Shown here one piece after another: positions 50,932 through 58,807 of a stretch of DNA of 64,000 nt. The notes under the pieces were generated by a model. The model did no database searches and was not told the DNA's origin. It saw nothing but the letters and a program-made list of their open reading frames with translations. The position numbers and the translations under genes were made by a program. Within the stretch, counting starts at the first letter, position 1; each line of letters opens with the position of its first letter. The DNA lies in the NCBI GenBank assembly GCA_019637265.1, contig JAHBVY010000005.1, positions 304,186-368,185 on the forward strand. Reading direction: 5' to 3'. This DNA comes from Polyangiaceae bacterium (GTDB taxonomy: Bacteria; Myxococcota_A; Polyangia; Polyangiales; Polyangiaceae).

Positions 50932-51924
50932 TCAGCTGAACTCCACCGAGCGGCGCGAAATGGAGCCGTGCTCCCAACCCTGAATCGGGAAGCGGGCGCG
51001 AGCACCGCTCGCGCTGGCGGCGCCCGCGGCGACGACGAGCGGCGCCAGGTGCTCGAGCGTGGGGTGGTTCGTGGCCAGCGCCGGCGCGCGCTCGGCGAAG
51101 CGCGCGACCTCGCTCAGATCACGGCCGCTCAGCGCGCCCTCCGCCCAGGCATCGAACTCGCGCGCCCAGCTCGGCACCGGCGCGCTCGGGTTGGGATCGA
51201 TGCGCCGCAGGTTGTGCGTGACGTTGCCGCTGCCCATCACCACGATGCCGCGCTCCCGAAGCGGCGCGAGCGAAGCGCCCAGCTCGAACCAACCGGCGCC
51301 ACCCCAGTCGATGGGCAGCGACAGCTGCAGCACCGGGACGTTCGCCGCGGGGAACAAGTGGACCAGCGGCGTCCAGCTCCCGTGGTCGAGGCCACGGTCA
51401 GTCTGACGAACGCTCGACGCGCGCTGGACGGAGGCGAGCACTTCGTTCACCTCTGCCGCGAGCGGCGCGCCGCCCGGCGCCGCGTAGCTGACCTGGTACA
51501 GCTCCCGCGGGAAGCCGTAGAAGTCGTAGATCAAAGGGGAGCGCTCGAGCGGCCCCAGCAACAGCTCACCGCCGTGGTGTGCCCAGTGCGCGGACACCAC
51601 CAGCACACCGCGCGCATTCGTCAGGCTAGCGCCCCATCGTCGAAGCTCGGCGCCCTTGGCGGCGTCCACCGCCAGCGTGGGCGAGCCGTGCCCCACGAAC
51701 ACCACCGGCATCCGATCGCCCGCGGTGGCCGAGCGCGCGGCACCAGGCCCCGAAGCGGGCTCCGACGCAGCCGCAGCCCGCGGCCCCGAAGCGCTGGACG
51801 CTTCACACCCGACCCCGCTAACCCCCAACGTGAGCGCCGAGAGCCCGAGCATCGCCTCACGACGACTGACCGCCGGACGCGAACCGAGCGCGCGCTCCAA
51901 GGGTCCCGTGCGACGCGGCAGCAT
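50932..51924 (-). CDS. LigB-type (DODA) dioxygenase, Tat-exported
   Basis: A 330-residue member of the class III extradiol ring-cleavage family (4,5-DOPA dioxygenase/YgiD-like). Metal ligands are seen in FVGHGSPTLAV (His about 78) and LVVSAHWAHHG (about 112), with LDHGSWTPLVHLFP and VMGSGNVTHNLRR downstream. The N-terminal 45 residues carry the twin-arginine motif SRREAMLGLSALTLG followed by Cys (SGVGC, an imperfect lipobox), so the folded enzyme is probably exported. YgiD relatives are cytosolic, so this location is unusual. Substrate unknown. Confidence 0.85.
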   Translation of the reverse strand: MLPRRTGPLERALGSRPAVSRREAMLGLSALTLGVSGVGCEASSASGPRAAAASEPASGPGAARSATAGDRMPVVFVGHGSPTLAVDAAKGAELRRWGASLTNARGVLVVSAHWAHHGGELLLGPLERSPLIYDFYGFPRELYQVSYAAPGGAPLAAEVNEVLASVQRASSVRQTDRGLDHGSWTPLVHLFPAANVPVLQLSLPIDWGGAGWFELGASLAPLRERGIVVMGSGNVTHNLRRIDPNPSAPVPSWAREFDAWAEGALSGRDLSEVARFAERAPALATNHPTLEHLAPLVVAAGAASASGARARFPIQGWEHGSISRRSVEFS

Positions 51925-52009
51925 CCTCCCAAGCTAGGGCACCACTACGAGCTCAACAAGCGCGCGACGCACAACGCAGCGTTCCACTCGACTGCTATCG
52001 TCCGGCGCG

Positions 52010-52993
52010 ATGTCCGGCGCGCCGCTCACCCGCCACCTGATCGGCGTCGATGAGAACGGCCTCGGCGCGCGGCTGGGGCCGCTGCTCGTCACCGCGGTGT
52101 ACGTGGCCACCACGGAGGCCGGCGAGGCGCGGGTACGGCGCCGCCCACGGGGTCAGTTGGCGGCGGATCTCGATGACTCCAAGCGCCTGCTCAAGCATGG
52201 CAGCGTCGCCCTGGGTGAAGCCTGGGCGCGCGCGGTGGTGGAGCGCCTCACGCCGGACGCGCCCGCGCCGACTCACCCCGATGAGCTCGTCACGCGCCTC
52301 GCGCTGGAGTCGATGGACGCGCTGCGCGCGCCGTGTCCGCGCGGCGTCGAAGATCAGTGCTGGGGCACGCGGGGCGAGCGCTTCCAAGCGCCGCCCGAGC
52401 TGCTCGCGCGCGTGCGCGGGCACCTCACGCGGCTCGAGGCGCAGGGCGTGAAGCTGCGCGGCGCGCGCTCGAGCATCGTGTGCACCGCGCAGCTGAACGA
52501 GGCGCAAACGCGAGGCATCAATCGCACCGTGCGCGATCTGCACGCGATGGAGGCCCTGGTGCTCGCGCTGCGCGAAGGAGCGCCCGCCGACGTGCACGCG
52601 GTGTGCGGCAAGGTGGGCGGCATCGGCGAGTACGGGCGCTACTTCGGGCCGCTCAGCCAGGGCCTCCACAGCACCCTCGTCGAAGGCCGCGCGCGCTCCG
52701 CGTACCACTTCCCCGGCCTGGGTGAGGTGCACTTCGTGCGCGACGCCGACGCCGCGGATCACTTGGTGATGCTCGCCTCCATGCTGGGCAAGTACCTGCG
52801 TGAGCTGCTCATGGCGCGCGTCGCGCGCTACTACGGCGGCGCCACGGGCGAGGGGCCCATCCCCGGCTGCAGCGGCTACAACGACCCCACCACGGACCGC
52901 TTCGTGGTGGCGACAGCCGCGCTCCGCCGTGAGCGCCATGTCCCCGACGGCTGCTTCGAGCGCGCCCGCGGCACCACGCGCAAGTCGCCGTGA
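52010..52993 (+). CDS. Divergent RNase HII-like protein
   Basis: A 327-residue protein with the RNase HII fold markers. GVDENGLGARLGPLLVTAV (12-30) corresponds to the DEAGRG motif, with Asp14 and Glu15 kept but Arg replaced. DDSKRLLKHG follows. ALVLALREGAPADVHAVCGKVGG aligns with the strand that ends in VDG, but Cys stands where the third catalytic Asp is expected. VRDADAADHLVMLASMLGKYLRELLM matches the last Asp and AAASILAKVTRD region. It is longer than RNase HII (about 200). Either catalysis has changed or the alignment shifts to another acid. True rnhB is probably elsewhere. ATG start next to the divergent dioxygenase gene. Confidence 0.68.
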   Translation: MSGAPLTRHLIGVDENGLGARLGPLLVTAVYVATTEAGEARVRRRPRGQLAADLDDSKRLLKHGSVALGEAWARAVVERLTPDAPAPTHPDELVTRLALESMDALRAPCPRGVEDQCWGTRGERFQAPPELLARVRGHLTRLEAQGVKLRGARSSIVCTAQLNEAQTRGINRTVRDLHAMEALVLALREGAPADVHAVCGKVGGIGEYGRYFGPLSQGLHSTLVEGRARSAYHFPGLGEVHFVRDADAADHLVMLASMLGKYLRELLMARVARYYGGATGEGPIPGCSGYNDPTTDRFVVATAALRRERHVPDGCFERARGTTRKSP

Positions 52994-53052
52994 GCTTAAC
53001 TGACGGATCATCCACGGCAGCTGGGTGCTGGCGTGAGGTGACGTGGATCGAC

Positions 53053-53079
53053 GCACCGTCCAACCCCCAAAACCCGCGG
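53053..53079 (-). repeat. G/T-rich repeat copy 16
   Basis: GCACCGTCCAACCCCCAAAA then CCCGCGG, between convergent genes. Full core, GGACGGTGC tail. A 7-bp inverted repeat ATCCACG/CGTGGAT (53010-53016 and 53042-53048) lies just before it. Confidence 0.78.
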
Positions 53080-53116
53080 AGGGGCGCTGCGCTTCGTCGA
53101 TGGCGCCATCGGCGGC

Positions 53117-54115
53117 TCAGATGAAGCGGCGCTCTTTGTCGACGCCTTGGGGGCGCTTGTCTTCGGAGTATTGGTAAGCGGGGTCCACCAAGTCGTTGAT
53201 GCGGTCCATCACCACGTCCACCGCGCCTTGGAAGCGCTCGCGGTGGCGCGCCTCGGCCTCGGCGCTGAAGGGCTCGTAGTCTTCGTCGATGTGGAACGGC
53301 GCGAGCTCCTCATAGGGGATGGGCTCACCGAAGCGGTAAGTCACGGTGCCTGACTTGGCTAGCGGGCTCCCGCCGGGGTACAGCTTGTCGCTCCCGCTGC
53401 AGCCGACCGGCACGATCGTCTTCTGGTACTTGAGCGCTACTTGCGTGATGCCGATGTGGCCGCGGGAGAGCCGGAGCGAGCGGGTGCCTTCGGGGAACAC
53501 GAGGAGATCGAGCCCCTTGTCGAAGGTCTCCGCGTTGAGCTCGGTGAAGCGCCGCATCATCGCGCGGAACAGGCGGTTGATGCAGGCTGCGTAGTTCTCG
53601 TGCTCGGGCTCGAACAGCACCCCCAGCACGTCGCGCGGGCGCGTGAGCAGCACCTCCGGCACCTTCTCAGGGTCGAGCGTGGCGCTCGGGTTGGTGGCGG
53701 ACTCATCCACCCAACGCCGGAGGGCCTCATACTCCGAGTCGCGCGGCTTGCGCCCGACGGTGAGCGCGAAGTCCTTCGTGATGAGGTACCCGCGAGATAC
53801 CGTGGGGATATTATTAGTCAGCTCCATGAACCGACCCACGAAGGCGTTCTCGTAGTATTTCCCCTTCACCCAGGTGGCGGTGTAGCGGCCGAGCTTGCGG
53901 TAGAGCTGGTACTGAAACGGCCAGTAATTGTAGCGATCGGTGTGGTTCATCGCGAAGATGACCGGGTGCTCCGGCAAGCGCTCGGTGTGCTCGAAGCGGA
54001 TGGTGATCCCGGGCAAGCGCGAGTAGTTGGGGAACAGCACGCCCCACGCCACCACCCGTTGGATGCGTGGGCGCGCGGTGAGACGGATGCTCTCGAGGCG
54101 GGGCAAGGTCAGCAT
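53117..54115 (-). CDS. PlsC-like glycerolipid acyltransferase
   Basis: A 332-residue lysophospholipid-type acyltransferase. Motif I is FAMNHTDRYNYWPF (His about 58), with Asp two residues after His rather than the classic HX4D. Motif III is LLVFPEGTRSLRLSRG (about 204-219). A Pro-rich motif IV (TIVPVGCSGSDKLYPGG) follows. No signal or clear membrane helix is seen, so it is probably membrane-associated. It lies divergent from the Fur gene. Substrate specificity cannot be read. The altered spacing in motif I deserves an alignment check. Confidence 0.8.
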   Translation of the reverse strand: MLTLPRLESIRLTARPRIQRVVAWGVLFPNYSRLPGITIRFEHTERLPEHPVIFAMNHTDRYNYWPFQYQLYRKLGRYTATWVKGKYYENAFVGRFMELTNNIPTVSRGYLITKDFALTVGRKPRDSEYEALRRWVDESATNPSATLDPEKVPEVLLTRPRDVLGVLFEPEHENYAACINRLFRAMMRRFTELNAETFDKGLDLLVFPEGTRSLRLSRGHIGITQVALKYQKTIVPVGCSGSDKLYPGGSPLAKSGTVTYRFGEPIPYEELAPFHIDEDYEPFSAEAEARHRERFQGAVDVVMDRINDLVDPAYQYSEDKRPQGVDKERRFI

Positions 54116-54225
54116 GGGCGCGAGTCTAACCTCACGGCGCAGGCTGGGGACCGCTCACATGCCGCTGCGCACACTGGCGCCACCACGGCGGCGACGTTTC
54201 CGCCGCGTTACCGCTTGACTAACAT

Positions 54226-54240
54226 GCGATACTGTCGCAC
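54226..54240. promoter_or_regulatory. Palindrome TGCGA-N5-TCGCA before fur gene
   Basis: Perfect 5-bp arms around TACTG, ten bases before the Fur ATG and 110 bp upstream of the divergent acyltransferase start. A plausible autoregulatory site for the Fur-family protein. Confidence 0.5.
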
Positions 54241-54249
54241 CTTTTCGGA

Positions 54250-54732
54250 ATGCGCCGGATGGCTCATGCGGCAGCGCTGGACTCGGCAGGCGTGGAGCGA
54301 GGCCTCGCGAGGCTCAAGGCGCTGGTGCGCGAGCGGAACCTGAAGAGCTCCGCGGTGCGCGACGCCGTGGCGCGCGCGGCGCTCCAGCACGAGGGGCATT
54401 TCACCGTGGAGGAGCTGGTGCAGACGCTGCGAGCCCGCGGGGTGGAGGGCGCCCACCGCGCGACGGTGTACCGGGTGTTGCCGCTGCTGGTCGACGCCGG
54501 GCTGATCCACCCGGCGCTGGTCGCCAGCGGTGACGGCAGCCGCTACGAGCGCGCCTTCGAGCGCGAGCCCCACGAGCACATCACCTGCACCCGCTGCGGG
54601 CGCGTGGAGGAGTTTCAGTCCGACGCGGTGGCCGCGCTGCAGGCCGACCTCGCGAGCCGCCTCGGCTTCCGCCTGACCGGCCGCGTGCACGAGCTGTTCG
54701 GGGTGTGCTCCGGCTGCGAGCCGCCTAGTTAG
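54250..54732 (+). CDS. Fur-family transcriptional regulator
   Basis: A 160-residue Fur/PerR/Zur-type repressor. The winged helix (about 15-85) includes HFTVEELVQTLRARGVEGAHRATVYRVLPLLVDAGLI. The dimerisation domain has HEHITCTRCGRVEEF and ends with CSGC, the two CXXC pairs of the structural zinc site. Regulatory metal ligands include the HEH of EPHEHITC. Whether it senses Fe, Zn, Mn or peroxide is not decided by sequence. The small palindrome at its start suggests autoregulation; it could also act on the divergent acyltransferase or the metal island at 10-15 kb. Confidence 0.93.
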   Translation: MRRMAHAAALDSAGVERGLARLKALVRERNLKSSAVRDAVARAALQHEGHFTVEELVQTLRARGVEGAHRATVYRVLPLLVDAGLIHPALVASGDGSRYERAFEREPHEHITCTRCGRVEEFQSDAVAALQADLASRLGFRLTGRVHELFGVCSGCEPPS

Positions 54733-54868
54733 CTCGTCATTCCCCCGAGAGGTCGAGGGCGCCATGCAGCGCGGCGCGCGGCGCACCATAATTTCCATGT
54801 GGAAATCATGGAGCCTCGGTGACGCTCGGCGGCGGCGGTTCGTCGACCGGACGAATGGCGACGTTCCC

Positions 54869-56479
54869 CTACCGGCCGTGACCTTCACCGATGATGTGCT
54901 GCCAGGCCTGGTTCGCGTCCCAGTCCTCCCCCACGTGCGGCGGGTGGTGGCAGCCGATGCAGGTGCTCGTCTGCGGGGTGCGCGTGATGAGGCCGCGCGT
55001 CGTCGGCTGCTTCACGTGCGCCTCACCAGGCCCATGGCAGTTCTCACACTGCACGTCGATGAGCCCCTTGACGTGGGTCACGGTGGAGCCGCCCGGCTTC
55101 TCGTAGCCGGTGACGTGGCAGCTCACGCAGTCCAGGTTGAACTCTTTGTGCTGCTTCACCAGCGTGGCGTAGGCACGCGAGTGCGGCGTCTTCAGCCAGA
55201 AGCGGTGCGCCGGCTCGTGGCAGCCCTTGCACGCCTCCACTCCCACGTAGCCGCTCTCGCCGGCGGGCACGGGCGGCGGCTTGCGATCCTTGAAGGCCTC
55301 GCGATTGTGCTCGTTCACCTGCTTGTAGTAGCCGAGCATGCGCGCGGCCACCTGCGCGTCTTCCCCCGCGCCCTCCGTCACTGGCACCAAGCGATACCGG
55401 AAGAAGCTGCCGCTCTTCGGCGGCTCCGCGCGGCTCAGGCGCTGGTGCCGCGCCTTCAGCTCACCTAGATCGCGCTGCTTCTTCTTCAGCTCGGCCGGCG
55501 GCAGGCTTTTGTCAGCCTCCCAGACGGGGATGCGGCGCTCGAGATCCGCGATGCGCCCCGCCAGGCTCTCGCGCTCGCTCTCGGCCTCCACCCCGGAGCC
55601 ATCTTGCAGATCGAAGGAGCCGCCCCGCAGGTAGATGTCCACCACCGCGACGGACTGCGCGTGGTTCTGCGCTTGGAGCACCAGCGTCTTGCCCACCAAG
55701 GTGGGCGGCGTCGGCTTGTCGTTGGCCTCGCCCTGGTCGAAGGGCTTGCCCACCACCATCACGTGGAAGCCCTCCGCCACCTCCGCCAGGCGCAGCGCGT
55801 CGCCGCGCGGCGCGGTGACGAGCGCCACCAGGAGCTTGGCCCCCTTGCCCGTGAGCTCGTCACGCGCCTTGACCAACGCGGCGCCCAGCGCCTCGTCCTT
55901 CACGCCCACCGGGAGCGACGCCTGGTAGCGCGGCTCCGCGACGCCAGCGATGCCGAGCTTGGTCCCGGCGAGCTCCAGGATTTTAACAGGCTGACTGACG
56001 ACCCCCGTCAGGTTCGCGGCGAGCAGCGCGCTGTCGCTCGTCGCGGCGAGCGAAGCCAGCTCCGCGCCGCCCGCGGCCCAGTCGTTGTAGCCCGGCGCCC
56101 AGGCCGTCAGGCCAACGTCCTTCAGGCTCTCGCTGAGGGCCTTGGCCTTCCAGACGTCTTGGGTGCGGCGCGTCTCGTCGAGCCGCGGGTCCATGAAGAA
56201 CATCGGCCCCGCGCCGACCACCGCCGAGGGCACCTCCTGCTTCCCAGCGCGCACCAGCGCCGCCAGGTGGTCGACCCCACCGAGCATGTCCTTCTGGCAG
56301 CCGCAGGGCTCGAGCGCGCCCGCCAGGTTGCTGAGCGCGTAGATCCTGAGCGTCGGCTTCTCCTGGGGCGCCGCGGGCTCCCCAGTCTTCTCCTTCTGAC
56401 AGGCGCCGCCCAGCCCCAGGACCAGGGCGCACAGGCTGAGCCCCAGGAGGCAGGCGTAGCTGGTGGCGCGCTCACGCAT
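54869..56479 (-). CDS. Lipoprotein multiheme cytochrome with metallophosphatase-like half
   Basis: A 536-residue protein: signal and lipobox GGAC (Cys27). The N-terminal half (about 45-270) begins LRIYALSNLAGALEPCGCQKDMLGGVDHLA, a degenerate 5'-nucleotidase/metallophosphatase pattern in which the usual Asp/His metal set is not evident. A coiled-coil part (about 310-360) follows. The C-terminal third carries four c-type heme motifs, CKGCH (about 417), CVSCH (about 450), CENCH (about 478) and CIGCH (about 506), with distal His residues, as in cytochrome c554-like proteins. It follows regA by 43 bp on the same strand, so it is probably a redox-regulated electron-transfer lipoprotein. Confidence 0.88.
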   Translation of the reverse strand: MRERATSYACLLGLSLCALVLGLGGACQKEKTGEPAAPQEKPTLRIYALSNLAGALEPCGCQKDMLGGVDHLAALVRAGKQEVPSAVVGAGPMFFMDPRLDETRRTQDVWKAKALSESLKDVGLTAWAPGYNDWAAGGAELASLAATSDSALLAANLTGVVSQPVKILELAGTKLGIAGVAEPRYQASLPVGVKDEALGAALVKARDELTGKGAKLLVALVTAPRGDALRLAEVAEGFHVMVVGKPFDQGEANDKPTPPTLVGKTLVLQAQNHAQSVAVVDIYLRGGSFDLQDGSGVEAESERESLAGRIADLERRIPVWEADKSLPPAELKKKQRDLGELKARHQRLSRAEPPKSGSFFRYRLVPVTEGAGEDAQVAARMLGYYKQVNEHNREAFKDRKPPPVPAGESGYVGVEACKGCHEPAHRFWLKTPHSRAYATLVKQHKEFNLDCVSCHVTGYEKPGGSTVTHVKGLIDVQCENCHGPGEAHVKQPTTRGLITRTPQTSTCIGCHHPPHVGEDWDANQAWQHIIGEGHGR

Positions 56480-56522
56480 CGCCGGGAACCTACTGCCCGG
56501 CGGCGGCCAGGGCCACAAGATC

Positions 56523-57074
56523 TCAGCTGAGCGGGGGGTACTTCTGGAGCTTACGCTGCAGCGAGCGGCGGTGGATCCCCAGGCGGCGCGCGGCCTCCGA
56601 GATGTTGTTGCCGCAGTCGCTCAGCACCCGGTTGATGTGCTCCCACTCGGCGCGCGCCAGGCTCGGCGCCTTGAGCGCATCCGTCGGCTCGGTGAGCGGC
56701 TCGTCGGAGTTGCGCTGGAAGGCCGCAAGCACTTCGTCTGCATCCACCGGCTTCTGCAAGTAGTGCGTGGCTCCGAGCTTCACGGCGTCGATCGCGGTGG
56801 CGATGCTGCCGTAGCCCGTGAGCACCACCACCCGCATGCTCGGCTCGAGCTTCTTCAAGTCTTGCACCAGGGAGAGCCCGGAGCGCCCCGGCATCCGCAA
56901 ATCCACCGTAGCAAGCTCGGGCGGATCTTCCTGCGCCTGCTGCATCGCGTCGTCGTAGTCCTTCGCGCCGCGCGCCGCGAAGCCGCGGTTACGGAACGCC
57001 ATCACCAGCCTGTCGCGCAAAATCTCCTCGTCATCCACCACCAGGATCGAGGTCTTGTTGAGATCGCCATCCAT
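56523..57074 (-). CDS. regA: RegA/PrrA/ActR-type response regulator
   Basis: A 183-residue response regulator, the usual RegA length. The receiver domain has VVDDEE at the start, phospho-acceptor Asp in TVDLRMPGRSG (about 54), Thr in VVLTGYG and Lys in YLQKPVDADE. The short C-terminal Fis-type helix-turn-helix, NNISEAARRLGIHRRSLQRK, is strongly conserved in RegA. ATG 57074 is chosen for matching family length; a 27-residue longer form from 57155 is possible. RegB lies 255 bp upstream on the same strand. The pair controls redox-linked genes in other proteobacteria. Confidence 0.93.
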   Translation of the reverse strand: MDGDLNKTSILVVDDEEILRDRLVMAFRNRGFAARGAKDYDDAMQQAQEDPPELATVDLRMPGRSGLSLVQDLKKLEPSMRVVVLTGYGSIATAIDAVKLGATHYLQKPVDADEVLAAFQRNSDEPLTEPTDALKAPSLARAEWEHINRVLSDCGNNISEAARRLGIHRRSLQRKLQKYPPLS

Positions 57075-57328
57075 CGCTTTTTCCCTTTCGTGCGTGGGCG
57101 CTCGTTCCGCGCGATCATCGCGGGCAGAGCCAGGTTCGTTCGCTTCGTTCATCACCTCGGGTTGGTCTGCCTCTTGGTCAGTGCCCCTCTCGATGAGCGC
57201 GCCTCGTTGGTTTGACTGTGGGCGCTGGAGCTCGGAGCAGGCTCACGTCATCGAAGCTCTAGAGCCCTCACCCATGGACCGCACCGTCTGCCGTAGGGGC
57301 AGCCCCCCGTGGCTGCCCTGAGCAAGGA

Positions 57329-58651
57329 TCATACCGTCAGCTCCTGGGGGAGCAGGATGCGCGCCTGGCTCCCCTGACCCAGCTGCGACGTCAGGTGAAG
57401 CTGCCCGCCGAGCCCCTCCACCACCGCCCGGGTGAGGAACAAGCCGAGGCCCATCCCCCGCCCCGGCTCCTTGGTCGTGAAGAATGGCTCCACGGAGCGC
57501 CGCAGCACCTCCTCGCTCATCCCCGTGCCTTGGTCAGTGATCTTGATTTCCCAACCGAAGCTCACGGCGCGCACGTCGACGCGCACGTGGGCGTCGCCTG
57601 GTGAGGCGTCCAAGGCGTTCTTGATCAAGCTCCGCAGCGCCCGCACCAGCGCGTGCTTGGGGACCCGCAGCGTGGCCTGCTTGGACTCTTCGCAGGCGCG
57701 CACGTCCACCCGCTCCGGCTCCGCCAGGTTCTCGAGCGCGCGCGCCACGAGCGCCGGCAGCGCCACGCGCTCCTCCGTCTCGGCATGGGTGGCGCCGGAG
57801 TCGCTCGAGAGCTGGATCAACACCTCGCGGCAGCGCTCCACCTGCTCGCGGATCAGCTTGAGATCGGCGAGCTGTGCCTCCGCCGCGCCCGCGACGCGCA
57901 GCTCGCGATCCAGCTCCTTCACGATCACGGCGATGGTCGAGAGCGGCGTCGAGAGCTCGTGCGCCGCGCCCGCCGCCAGCGTCGCCAGCGACGCCAGCTG
58001 CTCGTGACGGCGCGTGCGCTCCTCCGCCCGCGCCAGCTCGGCCTCACGCAGCCGCAGCGCGCCGGTGACCCGCTGCATGAAGTAGGCGATGAAGGTCGCG
58101 CCCACCCCGAGCGCCACCCACACGCCATACAGGTGCACCGAGAACGGGATCTCCCCGCCCCCCTCCATCACCAGCGGCACGTGCTCGAAGAACAGCGCGC
58201 CAGAGCAGCACAGCGTGAGCGCCACCAAGCCCCAGATCCACTTGGGGCGCACCACCAGCGCCGCCACCGCGATGTGGATCAAGTAGAGGAACGAGAACGG
58301 GTTCTGCGGCCCACCGCAGAAGTAGAGCAGCAACGTGAACAGCAGCAGGTCGAACGCGATGAGCGCGACCAGCATGCGCTCGGAGACCGCGGGCTCGTAG
58401 CGGAGCCACCCGAGGTAACCGATGTTACTCGTCAGCTCGAGCGCCAAGATCACCATCACCGGCACCAGGGGCAGCTCCACCCCCATCAGCGTCGTGGTGC
58501 CGGTGATCACCACCGCCTGGCCGAGCATCGCGAACCAGCGCATCTGCACCAGCCACGACAGGTTGATGCGGTACACGTCGGGCGCGTGGTGGCGGGCCGC
58601 GACGTGAGGCGCGGCGACCTGCACCGTGCGCACGCTGGTGGGGGCCCGCAT
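57329..58651 (-). CDS. regB: RegB/PrrB-type redox sensor kinase
   Basis: A 440-residue histidine kinase with six membrane helices (about 25-200). The quinone-binding motif GGPQNPF is intact (about 113). The H-box is AAHELSTPLSTIAV (His about 229). The redox-active Cys of RegB is conserved in VERCREVLIQLSS (about 272). The ATPase domain has NALDAS, DQGTGM and GMGLGLFL. These features give a full set for sensing the quinone pool and redox state. Start ATG 58651 is taken; the longer frame is Arg/Pro-rich. RegA and a multiheme cytochrome lie downstream. Confidence 0.93.
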   Translation of the reverse strand: MRAPTSVRTVQVAAPHVAARHHAPDVYRINLSWLVQMRWFAMLGQAVVITGTTTLMGVELPLVPVMVILALELTSNIGYLGWLRYEPAVSERMLVALIAFDLLLFTLLLYFCGGPQNPFSFLYLIHIAVAALVVRPKWIWGLVALTLCCSGALFFEHVPLVMEGGGEIPFSVHLYGVWVALGVGATFIAYFMQRVTGALRLREAELARAEERTRRHEQLASLATLAAGAAHELSTPLSTIAVIVKELDRELRVAGAAEAQLADLKLIREQVERCREVLIQLSSDSGATHAETEERVALPALVARALENLAEPERVDVRACEESKQATLRVPKHALVRALRSLIKNALDASPGDAHVRVDVRAVSFGWEIKITDQGTGMSEEVLRRSVEPFFTTKEPGRGMGLGLFLTRAVVEGLGGQLHLTSQLGQGSQARILLPQELTV

Positions 58652-58807
58652 GGAGCAGGCCTGCCACGGCGCCTCTCGATCGGCTAGCGGTCCGCAGGCC
58701 TCACTGGGGCGCGAGCGCGATCCCGCGTCGCGCGGGGGAGCGGTGTTTCGTCGCAGGGGTCTCGCGGCGCACCCCACGGCGCGCCGCGCCCCCCCCCCAC
58801 CACCGCG

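Noticed and set aside
20371..54735. Identical 15-mer CCGCCTAGTTAGCTC at about 20372 and 54721
   Set aside because: One exact 15-mer pair is within chance expectation for a 64-kb sequence, and the contexts differ.
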